Source: Nemertoderma westbladi (lineage: Eukaryota; Xenacoelomorpha; Nemertodermatida; Nemertodermatidae). From it: DNA of 64,000 nucleotides. The notes under the pieces are model-generated. The model did no database searches. It was given only the letters and a program-made list of their open reading frames with translations, and was not told the DNA's origin. Where the stretch lies: NCBI GenBank assembly GCA_032718475.1, contig JAUCBJ010008517.1, positions 1-64,000 of the forward strand, read 5' to 3'. This document shows, in pieces, positions 22,040 to 32,103 of this stretch (position 1 is the stretch's first letter; each line of letters begins with the position of its first letter). A program made the translations under genes and the position numbers.

Positions 22040-22510
22040 GTACTCCTCTACGGGAGTCCATGCAGGGCTCTAACTGCTGAGGACACCAAATCTCTGGATG
22101 GCACATTCACAAGAATGCTACGCCGGGTTCATTGTGTCAAGTACAATGCACACATCTCCAACCAGACACTATATAACATTGGAGGTGTCTCATTGGTTCC
22201 CCCAAGCTTGACACTAGAACAAAATCGCCTCCGCTTTGCAGGACATTGCTTTCGCCGTGAGGACCAGCCAGTGCATAATCTTGTACTTTGGCAGCCTCAT
22301 GGAGTGAATAAGCATGGTGGACAGCCCATGACTTTCTTGAGACGCATCTTAAAGGACACTGGCCTTAAAGATGCGGATGATCTAGCAAATGTCATGGGTG
22401 ATAGGGAGTTGTGGCGGTGCAATTTTGTTGACAAGCCGGCACAGCATTCCTAAAAATGCAGCTGCAATGCAGCATGCCGATCCTAGTAGTAGTAGTAGTA
22501 GTAGTAGTAC
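22040..22510 (+). mobile_element. RTE-like LINE ORF2 C-terminus with (TAG)n tail
   Basis: An open frame (about 22085-22453) ends the ORF2 protein: FTRMLRRVHCVKY, then RLRFAGHCFRREDQPVHNLV, GGQPMTFLRRILKDTGL and a stop, followed by a short 3' part and (TAG)n at 22485-22508. This 'RLRFAGHC-RRED' end is typical of many invertebrate endonuclease-reverse transcriptase LINEs. It is the best preserved of several copies here (271-325, 16043-16165, 16621-17050). Confidence 0.75.
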
Positions 22511-22725
22511 ATGTACATAGTGTGATGACGTTTTATATTGGTTTTAGGTTAGCGTAGTGTAATATTGTATTTGTAACCAAGTAACATAAATTGGAAATAA
22601 GCTGCAAAGCTTTAGGGGTAATCCTATATGTTATGTTGGACAATACCTTTCTACCGGTACATTGTTTGGTGTATTTGTTATTGTTTTTACATAATGTATA
22701 AATAAATCTATCTATCTATCTATAG
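22511..22725 (+). mobile_element. LINE 3' end with (TCTA)n tail
   Basis: An AT-rich stretch with 'gttatgttggacaatacct' and 'attgtttttacataatgta' ends in ATAAATAAATCTATCTATC repeats at 22700-22724. The same words lie inside the hAT-like element at 5640-5745. It follows the (TAG)n tail of the preceding LINE directly. Confidence 0.55.
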
Positions 22726-23071
22726 GGCTAAATATAGCAATGCGATGTCAACAAAGACATCATTTAGAAAGTGATATATAAAACTAATTATTGGTAAATC
22801 TAAAAATAGAAATCAATAAATAAAGTAAAAGTAATAGAATTAAATAATTTAAAATTAAATACAAATAAATAAGTATTAATAAATAAAAGAGCAGAGGTGT
22901 CACTTATGACACCCTTTGCACCTCTCGGTGACACTTAGAGAACACTGATGACCCATTGTGTGTCAGGGCGCTAATCAATCTGATTAATTAGGATAATCAA
23001 TTAAACTCTAATTAGGAGTCCTAAGACCCCTATTAGGGTTTAATTGTATTGGTTTAATTAGATTCACTAAT
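22726..23071. other. Interval before the 62-bp satellite; no gene seen
   Basis: AT-rich. A small inverted repeat (GGTGTCACTTATGACACC, 22896-22913) and TAATTAG-rich words are present. No coding potential. Confidence 0.4.
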
Positions 23072-24790
23072 TTTATGTCTGGGCCCTTGCACTGTATAAT
23101 TGATTGCTTGAGTCCAATAGATGATTCACGAATTTTATGTCTGGACCCTTGCACTGTATAATTGAGTGTTGTATTCTAATAGAGGATTCACAAATTTTAT
23201 GTCTGGGTCCTTGCACTGTGTAATTGATTGTTTTATTTCAATAGATGATTCATGATTTTATGTCTGGGCCCTTGCACTGTATAATTGATTGTTTGAGTCC
23301 AATAGAGGATTCATGGATTTTATGTCTGGGCCCTTGCACTGTATAATTGATTGTGTGAGTTCAATAGATGATTCAAGGATTTTATGTCTGGGCCCTTGCA
23401 CTGTATAGTATAATTGATTGTGTGAGTCCAATAGATGATTCAAGGATTTTATGTCTGGGCCCTTGCACTGTATAATTGATTGTTTGAGTCCAATAGAGGA
23501 TTCATGGATTTATGTCTGGGCCCTTGCACTGTATAATTGATTGTGTGAGTCCAATAGATGATTCAAGGATTTTATGTCTAGGCCCTTGCACTGTATAATT
23601 GATTGTTTGAGTCCAAGAGATGATTCACGAATTTTATGTCTGGGCCCTTGCACTGTATAATTGATTGTTTGAGTCCAATAGATGATTCACGAATTTTATG
23701 TCTGGGCCCTTGCACTGTATAATTGATTGTTTGAGTCCAATAGATGATTCACGAATTTTATGTCTGGGCCCTTGCACTGTATAATTGATTGTTTGAGTCC
23801 AATAGATGATTCACGAATTTTATGTCTGGGCCCTTGCACTGTGTAATTGATTGTTTTATTCCAATCGATGATTCATGATTTTATGTCTGGGCCCTTGCAC
23901 TGTATAATTGATTGTTTGAGTCCAATAGAGGATTCAAGGATTTTATGTCTGGGCCCTTGCACTGTATAATTGATTGTGTGAGTCCAATAGATGATTCAAG
24001 GATTTTATGTCTGGGCCCTTGCACTGTATAATTGATTGTTTGAGTCCAATAGATGATTCACGAATTTTATGTCTGGGCCCTTGCACTGTATAATTGATTG
24101 TTTGAGTCCAATAGATGATTCACGAATTTTATGTCTGGGCCCTTGCACTGTGTAATTGATTGTTTTATTCCAATCGATGATTCATGATTTTATGTCTGGG
24201 CCCTTGCACTGTATAATTGATTGTTTGAGTCCAATAGAGGATTCAAGGATTTTATGTCTGGGCCCTTGCACTGTATAATTGATTGTGTGAGTCCAATAGA
24301 TGATTCACGAATTTTATGTCTGGGCCCTTGCACTGTATAATTGATTGTTTGAGTCCAATAGATGATTCACGAATTTTATGTCTGGGCCCTTGCACTGTGT
24401 AATTGATTGTTTTATTCCAATCGATGATTCATGATTTTATGTCTGGGCCCTTGCACTGTATAATTGATTGTTTGAGTCCAATAGAGGATTCAAGGATTTT
24501 ATGTCTGGGCCCTTGCACTGTATAATTGATTGTGTGAGTCCAATAGATGATTCAAGGATTTTATGTCTGGGCCCTTGCACTGTATAATTGATTGTTTGAG
24601 TCCAATAGATGATTCATGATTTTATGTCTGGGCCCTTGCACTGTATAATTGATTGTTTGAGTCCAATAGAGGATTCATGGATTTTATGTCTGGACCCTTG
24701 CACTGTATAATTGATTGTTTGAGTCCAATAGATGATTCATGATTTTATGTCTGGACCCTTGCACTGTAAAAATTGAGTGTTGTATTCTAA
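23072..24790. repeat. 62-bp satellite, about 28 copies
   Basis: Unit landmarks are TTTTATGTCTGGGCCCTTGC, ACTGTATAATTGATTGTTTG and AGTCCAATAGATGATTCACG, with length 60-62 bp. Monomers fall into subtypes ('gattcacgaa', 'gattcaaggatt', 'gattcatgatt') that recur in a regular order, for example near 23860, 24160 and 24410, so a higher-order repeat of several monomers is present. Both edge regions share a variant 'attgagtgttgtattctaa'. Confidence 0.92.
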
Positions 24791-25123
24791 TTTTAATTGT
24801 TGTAAAGTGCGTATACATTACAAACCGAGTATCAATAATACTCAACCGCACAAAATTAGAACAATGGAGGTACATCCCCGGACCTCAAAACCAGGCTGAC
24901 ATACCCTCCCGTGGTGCGACCCCTAATGACCTTTTAAATTCAACATGTTGGTTGAATGGGCCCGATTTCCTTTCCAAACCGGAAGACCAATGGCCTCCTC
25001 ATATTACTCCCGAGGAAATGAGGCAAGTCAAAGGTCTAGAAATCGTTAAGCCAAAAACCAGGCCCTCTAAGTCAAAGCTTTTTAAGCCTGTTGACATAGC
25101 AACCAACAACTATGTAAACAAAA

Positions 25124-25406
25124 GGGTTCCACCTTGGTGTAGTGGTCGCATTGAATTCACATATCCTGTAGGTCGTGGGTTCGATCCTCACATGGGCCAG
25201 GGCAGTTTTCGTTTCGGCACGAATGCTTTAAAGGGACCAGCCAGGGCGCATCTCTGCCTTGCATCCTTAAGTGGTAGCTAAATGAGTACTGGAGTTTCCT
25301 CTGGGGAGTAAAGTTCTGGGGGGACCGCACTGGAAATAAATCGTCAGACTTTGTGCGTAATCCCTGGCCTAGTGGCCGAAGAAAATTTACTTTACTTTAC
25401 TTTTAA
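25124..25406 (+). mobile_element. tRNA-derived SINE with (TTTAC)n tail
   Basis: A perfect A box TGGTGTAGTGG (25135-25145) and B box GGTTCGATCC (25178-25187) lie 32 nt apart, as in a tRNA promoter for RNA polymerase III. About 190 bp of unrelated body follow, then a (TTTAC)n tail at 25386-25404. It interrupts the BEL/Pao coding remains: element protein resumes after it. The target duplication is unclear. It is not a working tRNA gene, because the arms do not pair properly. Confidence 0.82.
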
Positions 25407-25864
25407 TTGGTAGTCAAATTCCAAACCTTCCCCCGAATATTGATTTCCAACCCAAAACTGCCGTTAATGACCCGGAAAAATCCACTGACCAACTACTGTT
25501 ACCAAATGTGGATATGGGCTTATCCCAGCTAATATCATGAATCATTATAGCTCGTGGGATAAAATGTGTCGAGCTATAACCATACTGAAACAACTCTTTC
25601 ACTATCGATACAGTACTAAGACCGTACCTGTGATAGGCTTAACTGCTAATGAGGTAGACAAAATCAAATTTACAGTTATTAAGAGTTTCACAAAGACTGG
25701 AGAAGCCTGAGAATTATAACCAGCTCAGTGTTGACCCCCTAACTCCATTGGCGGACAAATTTTCCAGTATAATGATAAGGAGGTCGCCTTACTAACGCTC
25801 CGATCTCTAGAGATACTATGTTTCCCATACAGTATTAATATTCGACCCGGAAATTCAGATTAAG

Positions 25865-26370
25865 TTGATACAGGACGTTCACTACCGACTCTATCACGCC
25901 GGGAGGGAACATATATTAAGCGAAATCAGAACGCGATATTTCCTGGTACACCCCCGCGCAGCTCTCAACCAAATATTACGAAACTGTATACCTTGCAAAA
26001 GGATTTATAGCAAGCCGATGACTCAACTAGAAGCGGCGCTCCCTAGGGAACGAGTCGAATGTTACCAACCCCCGTTTACCCACACCGGCGTAGATCTCTT
26101 CGGACCCTTCGAAGTCAGGCGCGCCCGTACAATGGTGAAAAGATGGTGTGTCATCTTTGTTTGCATGACCTTTCGAGCCATTTACTTAGATATGGTTTTA
26201 ACGATATGTCAATGAAAAGTTTTATCCTTTGCCTGAGAAGACAAATCGGTCGATTTGGTACCAGCCGCACTATGAGATCCGACCAGGGAACGAATTTCGT
26301 AGGCGCCAACAAGGAAATCACTAATACACGAAGATCGCGTTCCACCATATCATTCCATGTAAAGCCTATC
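25865..26370 (+). pseudogene. BEL/Pao integrase, frameshifted and missing the third acidic residue region
   Basis: An HHCC zinc-binding part is visible (HYRLYHAGREH, then NCIPCKR), followed by the first catalytic Asp in HTGVDLFGPF and, after a frameshift near 26200, the second in SDQGTNFVGANKE. The stretch that should carry the third catalytic Glu is absent: the text passes directly into the later AYLTDELLRTFLEE part at about 26365. This integrase cannot be active. Confidence 0.78.
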
Positions 26371-26381
26371 TAACAGATGAG

Positions 26382-26936
26382 CTACTCCGAACATTCTTAG
26401 AGGAAATAGCGAGTTATTTAAATGATAGGCCTCTCTTACCTGTTTCATCTAATCCACAAGCCATGGAGCCACTAACACCGTCCCATTTTATGCTGAGGAA
26501 ACCCGTAACCATGTTACCGAAATCCAAACCACAGGACGGTTATGAGCTGCTGAGACGCACCTGGCAAATGATGCAACTACTATCTCGTCGATTTGCTACA
26601 CATTTCGAAAGACACTACTTACCGTCGGTCCAGCTCAGAACCAAATGGTTTTCTAAGAAGGAAAATGTATCAGTTGGTGATATTGTACTCTTAGTGGATC
26701 AAGATCAACCTAGAAAAAACTGGGAAACAGGACGTAGAACAGAAATTCATCAAAGAAAAGATGGTTTGGTACGCTCAGTTGAACTGGCTATTTGGAGAGC
26801 TACACCCAAACCGAAAGTACACTATTTCAACCGACCCATTGGACGCCTTTGTTTATTAGAACTGGCAAGGGAACGTTCTGATAACTACGGGCAACAGAGA
26901 GTTAGACCAAGCAGTCTGACATACAAACTTGAGTAA
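26382..26936 (+). pseudogene. BEL/Pao pol C-terminal domain
   Basis: Open from about 26382 to 26936. It contains LNDRPLLPVSSNPQAMEPLT, PSHFMLRK, WQMMQLLSRRFATHFER and KENVSVGDIVLLVDQDQPRK, the features of the domain after the integrase core in BEL/Pao elements. The ending around WRATPKPKVHYFNRPIGRL is normal for the family. Intact in itself but part of a dead element. Confidence 0.75.
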
Positions 26937-27575
26937 CGTCTTGTAGTAGGTTACGATTGAGTGTGTAATTATTATTAACCACTTGGTATAACGTAGGTGT
27001 TAGTATTAGACTATGGTGCGCACATAGCAACAAAACCTAGGCCTACTTATGTTAATTGTACGTTGTATATGATCGCAACAAGTGCAACAATTTAATTTAA
27101 GGGTAAATTATTCGACTTAAAACTTAAATAATACAAAATAAGTGACTAATTACTAACGACAATACTCAATCGTGGAAGCGGATTGTGCGACGTTATAGGC
27201 ATAGAAATATGCATTTTTCAAAAAATTTTACGAAATTAAACTTAAACAAATAATAATTAATAATCACAAATAAAATTAATATCGCCATAAATGCCCAAAT
27301 AACTATTACAGTAGTTACTAATGTGAAATAAGTGTGAGAGGTGAGCATTCTAATTTCTCAATATGTCACGGAACAATTAATTAAATAACAACGAAATAAC
27401 GTGTTTCCCAGGAAACATAGTTAGAACTCGTACAACTGTAAATGCAATTGCTTAACACAGCTTGTATGGGAAAGGTAACATTGTTATCATGGATACAGCA
27501 ACAGTGACATTTTGGTAAATGTTTAAAGTTAAGCGTTTTTGAACAGTATTTTGAACGAATGTTAACCAAAAGTGC
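26937..27575. other. Flank of the BEL/Pao remnant; no gene seen
   Basis: AT-rich, with no convincing LTR boundaries: I found no matching copy of this stretch elsewhere in the window. Open frames are short and without domains. Confidence 0.4.
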
Positions 27576-27583
27576 ACAAATAA

Positions 27584-28636
27584 CAAGGTGTACTAAATAA
27601 CAGGTCATGCAGCGAGCGGATTGCTGAAATTAGCGGAGGCCGATCGTTTCCCTATTTATGGCACTATTTTCATAATATTTCCTTAGAAACCTCTCTTATG
27701 CAACTTTGGTTAGGTGGATATGATGACTAGGATTCATAGAAATGTAATAAACAGTCTCTCTGGAATTTTTATCTTGTAGTTGCCAAGGTAACCGGGTGCA
27801 AAGTTCAAACTTTGCGCGCCTGTATTTCAAGGCGACAATGGATTCTTCCCTTGAGATTTGGTAGGTGACTAAAGGGAATAAAAGTCTATCAAAATATTTT
27901 ACATTTGAATTTGTTTACATTCCCGTTGCCATGGAAATAAGTAGAATGAAAAATTTTAACAATTGTCTACCAATTCTATAAAACACCATTTTTATTCGGT
28001 TTGTCAGTCTAAATAATAAGTTAAAATTTCCAACATTTTATTTTATAATTCGTCAATTGTGAATCATATTTCTAAAAGTCAATATTTGCAAATAAACTAA
28101 ACTGTCCAATCAGAGAGCAAGACCTGTTATAGCATGATTGTGACATTCCAGAATATTAAATTTCGGTTAGCAATTATTAGAAATAAAGGTCAGCCACCAG
28201 GCATGTTTGTTGAAAATTATAGAAGTAGTAAATAGTAGCCCAATTTCTATCTGGCAGTCATAATGGGAAATCATCGTAATTCCCGTCACCATGGAAACGG
28301 GATTGAAAAATAAATTAAATGTAAAATAATTTGATAGACTTTTATTCCCTTTACTCATACACCAAATATCAAGAACAGAATCCCTTGTCGTTTTTTATTA
28401 CAGGCGCTCGATTTTGAACTTTGAACCCGATTACCTTGGCAACTACAAGATAAAAATTCCAGAAAGACATTTTATTACATTTCTATGAACCCTAGTCATC
28501 ATATCCACCTAACCAAAGTTGCATGAGAGGTTTCTAAGAAAATATTATGAAAATAGTGTCATAAATAAGGAAACGATCGGCCTCCGCTAATTTCAGCAAT
28601 CCGCTCGCTGCATGACCTGTTATTTAGTACACCTTG
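27584..28636. mobile_element. hAT-like foldback element, 8-bp TSD
   Basis: Perfect 8-bp direct repeats ACAAATAA flank it (27576-27583, 28637-28644). The inverted ends begin CAAGGTGTACTAAATAACAG and stay nearly identical through 'cgctcgctgcatgacctg' and the 'ggaggccgatcgtttcc' word for several hundred bases. The arms occupy most of the 1053 bp. No transposase is present. The 8-bp duplication and the CA-starting ends suggest hAT. Confidence 0.82.
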
Positions 28637-28644
28637 ACAAATAA

Positions 28645-28952
28645 GCACCAAATTAAGCTAAATAGAGTGAAATACCCATAAATAGTGTGAAATTTAAGGT
28701 ACACACAATTGTCCAACCCTCCATAGATACTATAGTCGCAGTAGATCAGTGATGGCTCCGGGCCAATCCCCCGTCTCCCTGGCTTGAAGAGAGTTTAGAA
28801 TTTAGCCACGATATTTCTGTACCGCTGGTAGTTGCAAACTCGATTCTCGCCATAAGGGATTGACCAGGGACTGCGCCGCGGCGTGTATCGGCGCCTTTGG
28901 GGAGGTGACGCTCGCCTACCCCCCTTTATACGCTCCTCTACTCGAACTCATA
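28645..28952. other. Interval upstream of the unassigned ORF
   Basis: Contains a stretch with a weak B-box-like word (28829-28845, 'gcaaactcgattctcgcc') that could be a decayed SINE, followed by GC-richer sequence leading into the ORF at 28953. No promoter could be recognised. Confidence 0.3.
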
Positions 28953-29333
28953 ATGTCTCGATCTTCAAAGACACCCCCCTCCGTAAAGCGACGTTCCCGG
29001 AAACAACATTCTGAGATGATGGATACGATGACGGCTCACTATACCGGCGAATCCACCCAGCTCGCTCAAAGTATGGAACCGCGTATAGATCCTTCGGGAA
29101 ACTACATCGAACCGTCGATGAACCCCGAACAGCGCGACATCGAACAACAATATCGTGAGTTTATTCTCAAATACGCCGAACGCGACGGAAGTTATAACAG
29201 CTTCCTCACTACTGGTCACCCTATGGACTTACGGGACATTGATGACCAACACGTCGAATGGGACATGAAGATGTTCAAACTTCATGTTGAGCGGCAACGT
29301 AGCAACGAGACTCAAACACAACACGACTATTAG
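28953..29333 (+). CDS. Unassigned 126-residue hydrophilic protein or element fragment
   Basis: I do not recognise this. From the first ATG in a good frame it encodes 126 residues: a basic Ser/Arg/Lys start (MSRSSKTPPSVKRRSRKQHS), a Met-rich middle (MMDTMTAHYTGESTQLAQSM) and an acidic, probably helical C-terminus (RDIEQQYREFILKYAERDGS and later DDQHVEWDMKMFKLHVERQR). No signal peptide or membrane segment. The base composition is clearly more GC-rich than the flanks and the codons look used, with CGC/GAC/AAC endings, which favours real or recent coding. The open frame extends upstream without ATG to 28860, so it could be a 3' exon. A retroelement gag-like fragment is another possibility. Confidence 0.4.
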   Translation: MSRSSKTPPSVKRRSRKQHSEMMDTMTAHYTGESTQLAQSMEPRIDPSGNYIEPSMNPEQRDIEQQYREFILKYAERDGSYNSFLTTGHPMDLRDIDDQHVEWDMKMFKLHVERQRSNETQTQHDY

Positions 29334-30406
29334 ATTTGCGTTGACATTTGATATTGTACTGTAACTTCCTCTTACCTCATCTGGGCAACTGGTAATCTGG
29401 ACAATTGTAATAGATAAGTGTGTTGCTCTATCTCTGACTTACTAAATAATTAATATATGGCGATATACCAGATCATTAATGTAAGAAAGATCCTTATTAT
29501 TAATTGTATCACGATTGACAGTTGTCATAAGTTAATTACGATAGAGACATTCATATAATTATACATAAAGACAAGTCACTATACGTTTCTCCTAAAGGGA
29601 AACACAGATACCACACTTGAATCCTTACAGAATTAATTAGTCAGCCATTTGCTTGTTAAACTGTGTTGTCAAACCCTCCCGGTATCGTATCTCAGTTAAA
29701 TACAATAGATAATCAAATACCGTATTGAACCAAATAAGTTATAAAGTAAATCAATATATGAGAGGAAGGCAAAGGGGAAGTAACCGATACAGTAAGCGGC
29801 CCTTGTTGACAGGTACACTAGCGCAATCCCGTTTATTGTGTCAGACCAGCAGTTTTGGGACGTCATAAATGCATAGATTCTCCGCACGGAATAATACAAG
29901 TCAAAAATATACGAAATTGAGATTGAAGGAACATAATTTATTAAAAGCGCTAACAATACAGATGGGCTGAGTCTAACAAAAACAATAAACGAATTAGTAT
30001 CTGTAAAGGTTATAAGATAGGAATGAGCGCTATAAAACACTTGACAAGGAGAAATAAAAAAAATACAAAATTCTTCATAAAATTTAAAAAAAATTCGACC
30101 GAAAAGTAAAAAGCTGGTATTCTTTCTCTACATTGGCGTTCAGAGTTAATGCGAGAATTCAGAAATTGGAAATGGGTTATTTTTTTAAATTGCCGATATA
30201 ATGCAAGAAATTGGATAGCATTACTAGGGAGGCGAGTAGAGAACATTATAAATTGAGAATGTGAATTATAGATTAATACGCTCAGATCAGAAGATACCTG
30301 ACAATCTTGGGCCCCGAGGTACCGGTAGTCAAAAACTTCAATATTGAATTGAGATTTAATATCTTGAACGAAATGTTATCATTGTATCATTGAACACACT
30401 AAATTA
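29334..30406. other. AT-rich intergenic stretch, no gene seen
   Basis: No domain-bearing frame on either strand; the longest minus frames (78-114 codons) are hydrophobic by AT composition. No clear repeats. Confidence 0.45.
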
Positions 30407-30414
30407 TTAATAAC

Positions 30415-31140
30415 TAGGGATGTGCCGGATTGACTATTTTCAAACCGGCCAGGCCGGAGCCAAATTTGTATAAAAAATCCGGCCGGAATTCCGGCCAAGC
30501 CGGATTTTTTATATATCACCACTTTTTTCCTTGAATCAGCTATATGGTACCTTTATGCATGAACAGAACTGGAGGGAGGGAGAGTACCACGTCATTTGGT
30601 CCTTTGGGCGTTAGGTCCTGCATTGATAGATAACGTGCTGGATCATGATCAGCAAGGTCATGCATGATACGGACTTTGACTTTATTAATATTATGAATTC
30701 AGAAGTAGATAAGTATGTCAATTATCCAAACTAAACGGAACGAGAAGAGCGTTTCCTAATTTACAAATTCTTGTAATGTATATTTAGTATCACCGGCATC
30801 TTAAAATCATTCCGAGCGAATGTTTGTAGAGGCTGCGAGGCTGGTAATGTATCATATTTATGATATGAATGAATATGATATATACAAACTATGAAAATAA
30901 TTGTTTTGTATTGCATTGTATTTGCTTATGTTTAAATTTGTTTGAATTTAAAAGAAAATTTATTTTGATGTTTTTTTTTAATTTACATTAATTGTAAATT
31001 TTGTCAACAATTCGTCAATTCAACAATTCGTTGGAATTGAAATCCGGCCAAAAAAATTAAATCCGGCCGGAACCGGAACCGGATTTTTTCTCAAAATCCG
31101 GCCGGAATTCCGGCCCGGCCGGATATCCGGCACACCCCTA
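30415..31140. mobile_element. Miniature hAT-like element, CCGG-rich ends, 8-bp TSD
   Basis: Exact 8-bp duplications TTAATAAC (30407-30414, 31141-31148) flank inverted ends TAGGGATGTGCCGGATTG and (complement) TAGGGGTGTGCCGGATAT. Subterminal CCGGCCGGAATTCCGG words repeat in both ends, with an AT-rich centre. 726 bp, no ORF. Same end type and target size as 4225-5887. It lies about 470 bp downstream of the mitoguardin stop codon, so it may fall within that gene's 3' untranslated region. Confidence 0.85.
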
Positions 31141-31148
31141 TTAATAAC

Positions 31149-31612
31149 CTTATGAAATTTGTACAACTAAAAATATAATGAAGATTCTTACAATTCTTAC
31201 GAGTTTGTCGTGTAATTAATTACAATAGGAATCCCTTACACCTACATTAATTAATTAATTACATTAATTATTCTTTTAGCTCTATGCATCGCTAATTGCA
31301 TTGAATAAAACATATAACATTTACAAAAGAATTCAATAAACATTCGATTATTTAAACTAATTATTGCTATGCGACTTCATAATTATTAATAAATCACTGT
31401 AATAAAAATATGTTAAACCACAATGGAAGAAAGTGAGGGATAATAAACCATATGTGAGACGGAACACACAATATCGTCTCAAATAAACTTTACTACAAAC
31501 AAACAACGCACTCAAAGACTCTCACCACAATAAACACTTTCTCTACCATACCCACAATACCGTGTAGGTGTAGTCAGGTAAGTAGCTCGTTGCATTGGCT
31601 AAGTATGTTTAC
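31149..31612 (-). other. Probable mitoguardin 3' untranslated region / flank
   Basis: AT-rich sequence directly after the mitoguardin stop codon on the minus strand. I did not find a convincing polyadenylation signal on that strand. No gene. Confidence 0.35.
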
Positions 31613-31792
31613 TTAGAAACCGTATTCGGATGGGGAGCGAGACCCCACGTCTAGGTGCTGCTTCAAAGTCCGCAGAGCGACCCTGGCTCGTTGCCTAGCT
31701 ACAGTCATAATATCGTCTGCTAACTGGTGGTCGTTGGTGTAGGAAACTCTGGCGGAGTCGAATATGTCTCGAACAAATCCGATAACTTCCTC
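31613..31792 (-). CDS. MIGA: Mitoguardin, last coding exon
   Basis: Acceptor TTTGTTCAG|GAGGAAG (AG at 31794-31793), then 59 codons and TAA at 31613. It reads EEVIGFVRDIFDSARVSYTN, DHQLADDIMTVARQRARVAL and ends SRSPSEYGF. In mitoguardins as I know them, the corresponding end runs '...LRDMFD...V.YT....LADDI...R.R...L', so the match is in order and spacing. It starts in phase 0, matching the exon at 33469-33648. Mitoguardin is an outer mitochondrial membrane protein that promotes mitochondrial fusion and makes membrane contacts; this C-terminal part belongs to its cytosolic lipid-binding domain. Unlike the two exons upstream, this one has no tandem array at its acceptor. Confidence 0.85.
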   Translation of the reverse strand, partial: EEVIGFVRDIFDSARVSYTNDHQLADDIMTVARQRARVALRTLKQHLDVGSRSPSEYGF

Positions 31793-32023
31793 CTGAACAA
31801 ATAAAATAGTTAAAAAGGAAGTCAATGGAAAAAAATAGGTAAAAAATAGAGTAACAAATTGACAATATTTCTTATCTTAACTAAAAACACGCGACACAAA
31901 TCACGTCTGTATTTTCAACTATAGGCCATAAAGTAAAATCGGGCAAATAAAGCAATGCTGGCTTCTACAATCTAATACCCAAAAGGTTTATGAAATATAA
32001 TATTATAGTGGGACACTCTTTGA

Positions 32024-32103
32024 GGGGGGGGGGGGGGGGGGGGGGGGGGGTGTACACCCAACCAGTTACACCCAACCCCCCCACCCCCCCCCCCCCCCCC
32101 CCC
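32024..32103. repeat. Poly-G run facing a poly-C run
   Basis: G 32024-32050 (27 nt) and C 32084-32103 (20 nt, with a further C-rich lead-in from 32073) are separated by about 33 nt containing GTGTAC and two ACACCCAACC-type words. The two runs can pair into a hairpin, and the G-run could form a quadruplex in the plus strand. Confidence 0.85.

Larger units (their letters stand above)
24795..26936 (+). mobile_element. Broken BEL/Pao-like LTR retrotransposon, pol 3' part
   Basis: Plus-strand coding remains in order: the end of the RNase H region (WRYIPGPQNQADIPSRGA, WLNGPDFLSKPEDQWP; 24840-25120), a linker, an integrase (25865-26370) and the basic C-terminal domain found after BEL/Pao integrases (26382-26936). 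The left edge abuts the 62-bp satellite and gag, protease and most RT are missing. I find no LTR pair. Several frameshifts and stops, a SINE insertion and an internal deletion show it is dead. Confidence 0.8.

Noticed and set aside
25124-25200. A functional tRNA gene
   Set aside because: A and B boxes are perfect, but acceptor and anticodon arms do not pair properly and the sequence continues into a SINE body with a tail.
24795-26936. An active retroelement integrase/polyprotein
   Set aside because: Frameshifts, a SINE insertion, a deletion over the third catalytic residue and the absence of LTRs show that it is a dead fragment.
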